64,000 nucleotides of DNA, from NCBI GenBank assembly GCA_002633005.1, contig NMRA01000120.1, forward strand, positions 62,001 through 126,000. Direction: 5' to 3'. Source of the DNA: Phoronis australis (lineage: Eukaryota > Phoronida > Phoronidae). A program made the translations under genes and the position numbers. A model generated the notes under the pieces. The model was not told the origin of the DNA and made no database searches. It saw nothing but the letters and a program-made list of their open reading frames with translations. This document shows positions 61,401 to 64,000 of the stretch, piece by piece. Within the stretch, counting starts at the first letter, position 1, and each line of letters begins with the position of its first letter.

Positions 61401-63660
61401 GTTAATTTATAAACAACTCAGTGTGCACTCCTGGTTTTCACTAATTGATCAATTGTATTTTACAGGATGGTCCATTCAAGTGGAACAAGGATATTCAAGG
61501 TCACATTCTGGGCTCATTTTTCTATGGCTATCTTATAACACAAGTACCTGGGGGATGGTTGGCGTCGCGGTTTGGCGGGAAGCGCGTCTTTGGCTGGTTT
61601 ATGTTCGGCACAGCAGTGGCCACTCTTCTGATACCTGTGGCTTCAAGGGTCCACTATGCGTTCCTCATAGCTTTGAGAATCATCACGGGCATGGGATCGG
61701 TACGCTGGCACCTGCATGCCTGTCACTCAAGTGTCTTGCTTACAGATAAGCTCAAAGTGTATATCTGACAGAATTCAGTATTTGTCCGACAGATTTCACT
61801 ATTCATCCAGCAGATTTCAATAAGTTCTGTGTGTCATTTACTGTATTTATCGAGATGTTTGGTGAAAACTCGATTTCGTTATACAAAATAGTAAATATGA
61901 TACTAAGTCATCCATACAAGATAGACTGTCTGCCTTCTCTAAAACAAATGCATTCATATTTTTTTTGAATTTACGAATTAATTGCCTTTGGAATTACAGT
62001 TTGAACATTGAGCTGTCAAATCAGTTGAATGAGTACTACAGCTCACTGGACACTGCTTCGTTTCAGGGTGTGGTCTTCCCTGCTATGCATTCCATGTTTG
62101 CCAACTGGGCCCCACCGCTGGAGCGGTCGAAGCTTGCCAGTATTTCATATGCAGGTATTTAATTGCTACTTCAGTTGATCACTAAATAATTCACAAGGTT
62201 GGTAGAGAACACATAGATTAATTCCTAATAGTCTTACACTTAATGTTCAATAGTTTCCGAAGATTGCTGCTGCGAGTAGCCGAAACTGAGTCACGGTACA
62301 CCGTTTTTGCTTGGTTGTGTTAATACGAATTAATCTATGTACTTCAGTTGATGTTATGTGTGGAACTAATGACTCATTATGTCACAAACCTGTGTATACT
62401 GGTACATTGCACAGTGATGCGTGAGCTGGAAGGAGTCTCAGCATGACACGTACTTGAAGCGGAACTCGAAAATATTTTTTGGCATTTTCTAGTTTAGTTT
62501 TGTGCCAACTAAAGAAAACAGACTCTATTATTCTGTGCTCATGTACATTATGGTTTGTGTATATGAGTTTCTCGTCCCAAGTTCGTACTTGATGACTCCT
62601 AGATTCGAGCTACAAACTCGAGTATAAACCCCACATTTCAAGTAAAAAATCAAAATTTCAAGTTCAGAGTTTTCTTGAGTTTTCCCAAGCCAAAAATATT
62701 TTTGAGTTTGATTTCGACACCTTCCCATTTGTGGATGGGTTCAATGTATTCTGAGTCATCTAATGGCCATTTTTATGATACAAATAAACACCCCTAGAAG
62801 CAAACCGTTTGCGGTGCAATTGTGGATGCATTTCAACACTCTGCATTGCTCATGTAAATGTCTAGCAGTACTGAGGTGGCTGTTCTTCTTAAGCCTAGAA
62901 ATCTCTTACTCTGAGCAAGGTGAGGCCAGGCGGGTGTTGTATAAGAGGCAGACAAGTAGCTGTATGAAGACAGCTAGGAGTTGGTGTCTGTTAACTTCAC
63001 ATAGACTTTGAAATTTCTCCACCCCTGGCAGTTCTGCTTGTCACCTCGTCGTGTACCTTATGTCAACAAGCAGAGCTAATTACTGGATGGTTTGCATGCA
63101 AAATCTAGGAGTCAACAGACCCTCACCTTGCCGGTTACATCCGTTTAGGTGAAAAACAGTTAAATAAATGTCATTCTCTGTCTTCTGTAACAAAGCAGAG
63201 TTAATGCTGCATTGCACTAGGACTAGTTCGGTAGAAGTGAGAAACTCTCCAAAACGCAAGATCATGCAAGCTTTTTGAAGACATCCCCGAGTATTATAAG
63301 TGGAATACAGGATATCATAGGATATCCTTCACAAGATTCTAGTGTCTATTAACTCAGCCCAGCATTGTAATGCAAAGTGTCTACTTCAAGAGTTGGTCTC
63401 TTAGCCGAATGGCGTAAACTGCATGCTGTGCTTAAGGATGCTGCGTACGGGGCTGTATTACTTTGTTGAAGTTGAGAAAACAGTAAATCGCTTACTGTAT
63501 ATTAGTTTTTATGAAAATATCCTCGGTTTAGTGCAGTTAAATATTGTATTTGTTTTTTTAACAGGTACCCAAATAGGAAACGTCATCACACTGCCAATAG
63601 CTGGACTACTGTGTGAATATGGTTTTGATGGCGGGTGGCCATCCATATTCTACATATTTG
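46410..63660 (+). CDS. SLC17A5-like: SLC17 (sialin-like) anion/H+ transporter, N-terminal exons of a gene continuing past the right edge
   Basis: SLC17 members (sialin, VGLUTs, NPTs) are 12-TM major-facilitator transporters moving organic anions across lysosomal, vesicular or plasma membranes. Five exons (46410-46446, 48939-49168, 61466-61699, 62067-62154, 63565-63660) join in phases 1, 0, 0, 1, 1 to give about 228 residues. Seen: TM1 with [19 protein letters not shown] (res. 28-46); a luminal loop with four NxS/T sequons (N50, N60, N68, N84); [20 protein letters not shown] and [18 protein letters not shown] (the MFS motif-A region, TM2-3); [30 protein letters not shown] (family signature); [15 protein letters not shown]. 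The arginines matching human sialin R39 and R57 and the histidine matching H183 are kept. The N-terminus is short and lacks the dileucine signal of human sialin. Residues matching its TM4 glutamates are T163 and S167. The C-terminal half is outside the window. Confidence 0.92.
46447..48938. other. SLC17 intron 1 (2.5 kb)
   Basis: Contains several short hairpins around 46800-46900 (for example GCCTACCGCCTGTAGGC and CCCTCGGTTGGCCCGAGGG) and a larger inverted repeat at 46945-46999. From 47370 to 47850 two diverged copies of a TGCTGAAATTTGGTATG-type phrase occur. No coding exon is supported. Confidence 0.5.
46945..46999. repeat. 55-bp hairpin related to the AACCAGTT elements
   Basis: AACCAGTTACACCCGCTGAA and the inverted right arm AACCAGTTACTACCACTGTT, continuing into GAATAA on both arms, form an imperfect stem of about 24 bp around a short loop. 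It shares GAGAACCAGTT and GAATAATG with the 46-bp hairpins at 3945 and 14455, which look like shortened forms. Confidence 0.7.
48939..49168 (+). CDS. SLC17A5-like: SLC17 coding exon 2
   Basis: 230 bp, acceptor TGCTTTCAG|TT, donor AAG|GTATG, phase 1 to 0, residues 13-89. It encodes TM1 ([30 protein letters not shown]) and the glycosylation-site-rich loop. Confidence 0.93.
50521..50580 (+). repeat. Microsatellite (ATC)n, interrupted
   Basis: About 19 ATC-type triplets, with interruptions CGCCTCC, TT and GTTGTCG. Confidence 0.9.
52109..52371 (+). mobile_element. Family B TIR element, copy 3
   Basis: Aligns with the reverse complement of 10907-11181. Starts at GATTATAACTTATAAAACTG and ends GGGTTACAAGTTTTTACT, so the ends are inverted copies of each other. 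It lies only 35 bp from a family-A element (52407-52808). Confidence 0.72.
52407..52808 (+). mobile_element. Family A TIR element, copy 2 (402 bp)
   Basis: The ends are GGCCCTTTCATAATGAC and, inverted, GGCCCTTTCATACTAATG. The body matches 8770-9283 (TCGACGTAAAC, GTTAACTG(G/A)ACC, GGAACATTTACATGTGCTAA or equivalent, GGCGATAACTTCGAT). It lacks about 110 bp present near the right end of copy 1. Confidence 0.85.
52945..53155 (+). repeat. Dispersed repeat family R1, copy 3
   Basis: Contains CCAATTTAGGACAAGTGAAA, AATTAGTGCTTTGTCATGTG, CTTTGAGAAACTGAGGGCAT, TCACAACAAGGTTGGAAGAC and TTTTTGTTCAAAATCAGTCA in the same order as 30485-30735. Confidence 0.65.
55366..55440 (+). repeat. Possible R1 fragment
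   Basis: TTAGGGTCACAATATGACGGACTAGTG resembles the left ends of the R1 copies at 39785 and 30515. Similarity fades after about 60 bp. Confidence 0.35.
57178..57670 (-). mobile_element. L1/Tx1-like LINE, 3' end, 5'-truncated
   Basis: On the minus strand a frame without ATG is open from about 57669 to the TAG at 57310-57312 (119 codons). It contains [20 protein letters not shown], the end of the C-terminal zinc-knuckle region of L1/Tx1-group reverse transcriptases, then [20 protein letters not shown] and [17 protein letters not shown], a helix typical of that C-terminus, and FSAKWEKFI near the end. Downstream come a TTTG microsatellite and an A-rich tail (AATAAATACATAAAAAAAC). The frame is intact for its whole remaining length, suggesting a fairly recent insertion. 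The RT core and endonuclease are missing. Confidence 0.78.
58408..58646. mobile_element. TIR element of 239 bp with near-perfect ends
   Basis: The left end GGGGGGTCACTCATATTGAC followed by AAGGTG, and the inverted right end is identical over these 26 bases, with CCC or CCCA outside. The interior has a CGACACCGGCGCGGTGTC palindrome. It is MITE-like, and the near-identity of the two ends suggests recent activity. Confidence 0.88.
58795..58890 (+). repeat. Family F fragment
   Basis: TTTGGGACACAGAAATCCAAGTGG and CCTGATTCTGAAGTTTG match AATTTGGGACATAGAAACTCCTGG and CTTGATTCTGGAATTC of 38846-39105 in the same orientation. Confidence 0.55.
59309..59345 (+). repeat. Microsatellite (CA)n with GC steps
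   Basis: CACACGCACGCACGCACACG followed by pure CA units. Confidence 0.9.
59703..59832 (+). mobile_element. Family A element, right-end fragment
   Basis: Matches the last 130 bp of 8770-9283: GCGTCAATGCTCCGCTCTTA, AATCCACCAGTTTACTGCGA, CGTTCATACTAATCGCAACTCCC, and ends ACGCTAGTATGAAGGGGCC. The left part is absent or unrecognisable. Confidence 0.75.
61466..61699 (+). CDS. SLC17A5-like: SLC17 coding exon 3
   Basis: 234 bp, acceptor GTATTTTACAG|GA, donor TCG|GTACG, phase 0 to 0, residues 90-167. It encodes TM2 ([20 protein letters not shown]), the ASRFGGKR loop, TM3 and part of TM4, ending RIITGMGS. Confidence 0.94.
61700..62066. other. SLC17 intron 3 (367 bp)
   Basis: AT-rich, no other feature seen. 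Confidence 0.7.
62067..62154 (+). CDS. SLC17A5-like: SLC17 coding exon 4
   Basis: 88 bp, acceptor TTCGTTTCAG|GG, donor GCA G|GTATT, phase 0 to 1, residues 168-196. It encodes [20 protein letters not shown] and SKLASISYA, the most diagnostic SLC17 segment. Confidence 0.95.
62155..63564. other. SLC17 intron 4 (1.4 kb)
   Basis: No repeat copy from elsewhere in the window was recognised. A tRNA-like phrase at about 63395-63440 was considered and rejected. Confidence 0.5.
63565..63660 (+). CDS. SLC17A5-like: SLC17 coding exon 5
   Basis: 96 bp, acceptor TTTTTTTAACAG|GT, donor TTT G|GTATG, phase 1 to 1, residues 197-228. It encodes TM5 ([15 protein letters not shown]) and GWPSIFYIF at the start of TM6. 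The next exon is beyond the window. Confidence 0.93.
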
Positions 63661-64000
63661 GTATGGAATTTGTGTCAAGCATTTTTTCTCAGACTTAGTG
63701 TTTACCATTTTCTAATCTTATTGGGAATGAGTTTCTTGTTAGGTAATAAAACAATTCTTGGAAATTTTGCACTCAGGTTTGCGTAAGAAATGAAGGTTCA
63801 AAACAGAAGACTCAACGTGACTTAAAAGTGACATTTTCAAGATTATGAATGGACCTTTACATCACACAGAGAAATTAATCGGATAAGATAGTACCTTTTT
63901 CCCCAGATTTCTTTTTCATCTAAACTGACTGAGAATGATGGATCATTGTGGCAAATTCCTAATTCGATTTAATTTGTTCTGTAATCGGTTACTGATGTAT

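Larger units (their letters stand above)
49169..61465. other. SLC17 intron 2 (12.3 kb), repeat-rich
   Basis: The largest intron in the window. It holds an ATC microsatellite (50521-50580), a family-B element (52109-52371), a family-A element (52407-52808), an R1 copy (52945-53155), an R1-like fragment (55366-55440), an L1-like LINE end (57178-57670), a TIR element (58408-58646), a family-F fragment (58795-58890), a CA microsatellite (59309-59345) and a partial family-A element (59703-59832). No extra exon with matching phase was found. Confidence 0.6.

Noticed and set aside
61423-61749. 108-codon plus-strand frame overlapping SLC17 exon 3
   Set aside because: Out of frame with the transporter sequence encoded by the same bases; no similarity of its own.
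63395-63440. tRNA-like phrase GGTCTCTTAGCCGAATGGCG resembling a D-arm with box A
   Set aside because: No box B, T-arm or acceptor complement follows at the right distance; at best a tRNA fossil.

Overview
This is a window of animal nuclear DNA: AT-rich, with short coding exons, GT-AG introns of up to about 12 kb, and many interspersed repeats. The proteins recognised are metazoan (a PAR-3 polarity scaffold, an ankyrin/SOCS-box protein, the ESCRT-III subunit CHMP3, and a sialin-type SLC17 transporter). The repeat content (CR1-like LINE with an ATTT-type tail, L1/Tx1-like LINE, tRNA-derived SINE, many MITEs) suggests a marine invertebrate, possibly a non-vertebrate deuterostome. The species cannot be fixed from the sequence alone. 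All gene models were built by hand from reading frames, splice signals, phase matching and remembered family sequences.

Layout. (1) 2282-17232, minus strand: the first three coding exons of a PAR-3 (PARD3) gene, which runs off the left edge. (2) 21191-29307, plus strand: a complete five-exon gene for a 447-residue ankyrin-repeat/SOCS-box (ASB) protein with a polyadenylation signal. (3) 31857-42175, minus strand: a complete six-exon CHMP3/VPS24 gene (215 residues). (4) 46410-63660, plus strand: the first five coding exons of an SLC17 (sialin-like) transporter, which runs off the right edge. PAR-3 and ASB are head to head about 4 kb apart, ASB and CHMP3 are tail to tail about 2.5 kb apart, and CHMP3 and SLC17 are head to head about 4.2 kb apart. 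The four genes act in different processes (cell polarity, ubiquitin ligase substrate choice, membrane scission at endosomes, vesicular/lysosomal anion transport), and nothing suggests a functional cluster.

Introns and intergenic DNA are filled with repeats. Several families occur two to four times in these 64 kb and can be delimited by comparing copies: terminal-inverted-repeat elements (some with visible target-site duplications), a 46-bp hairpin seen twice with four differences, a composite element carrying a 37-bp-arm palindrome (one copy ends 158 bp upstream of the SLC17 start codon), a cluster of tRNA-derived SINEs, and a minisatellite with higher-order structure. No CRISPR array, operon, rRNA or convincing functional tRNA gene was seen. 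I found no new multi-gene system. The observations most worth checking are the loss of both TM4 glutamates in the SLC17 protein, the repeat lying at its presumed promoter, and the unnamed repeat families.
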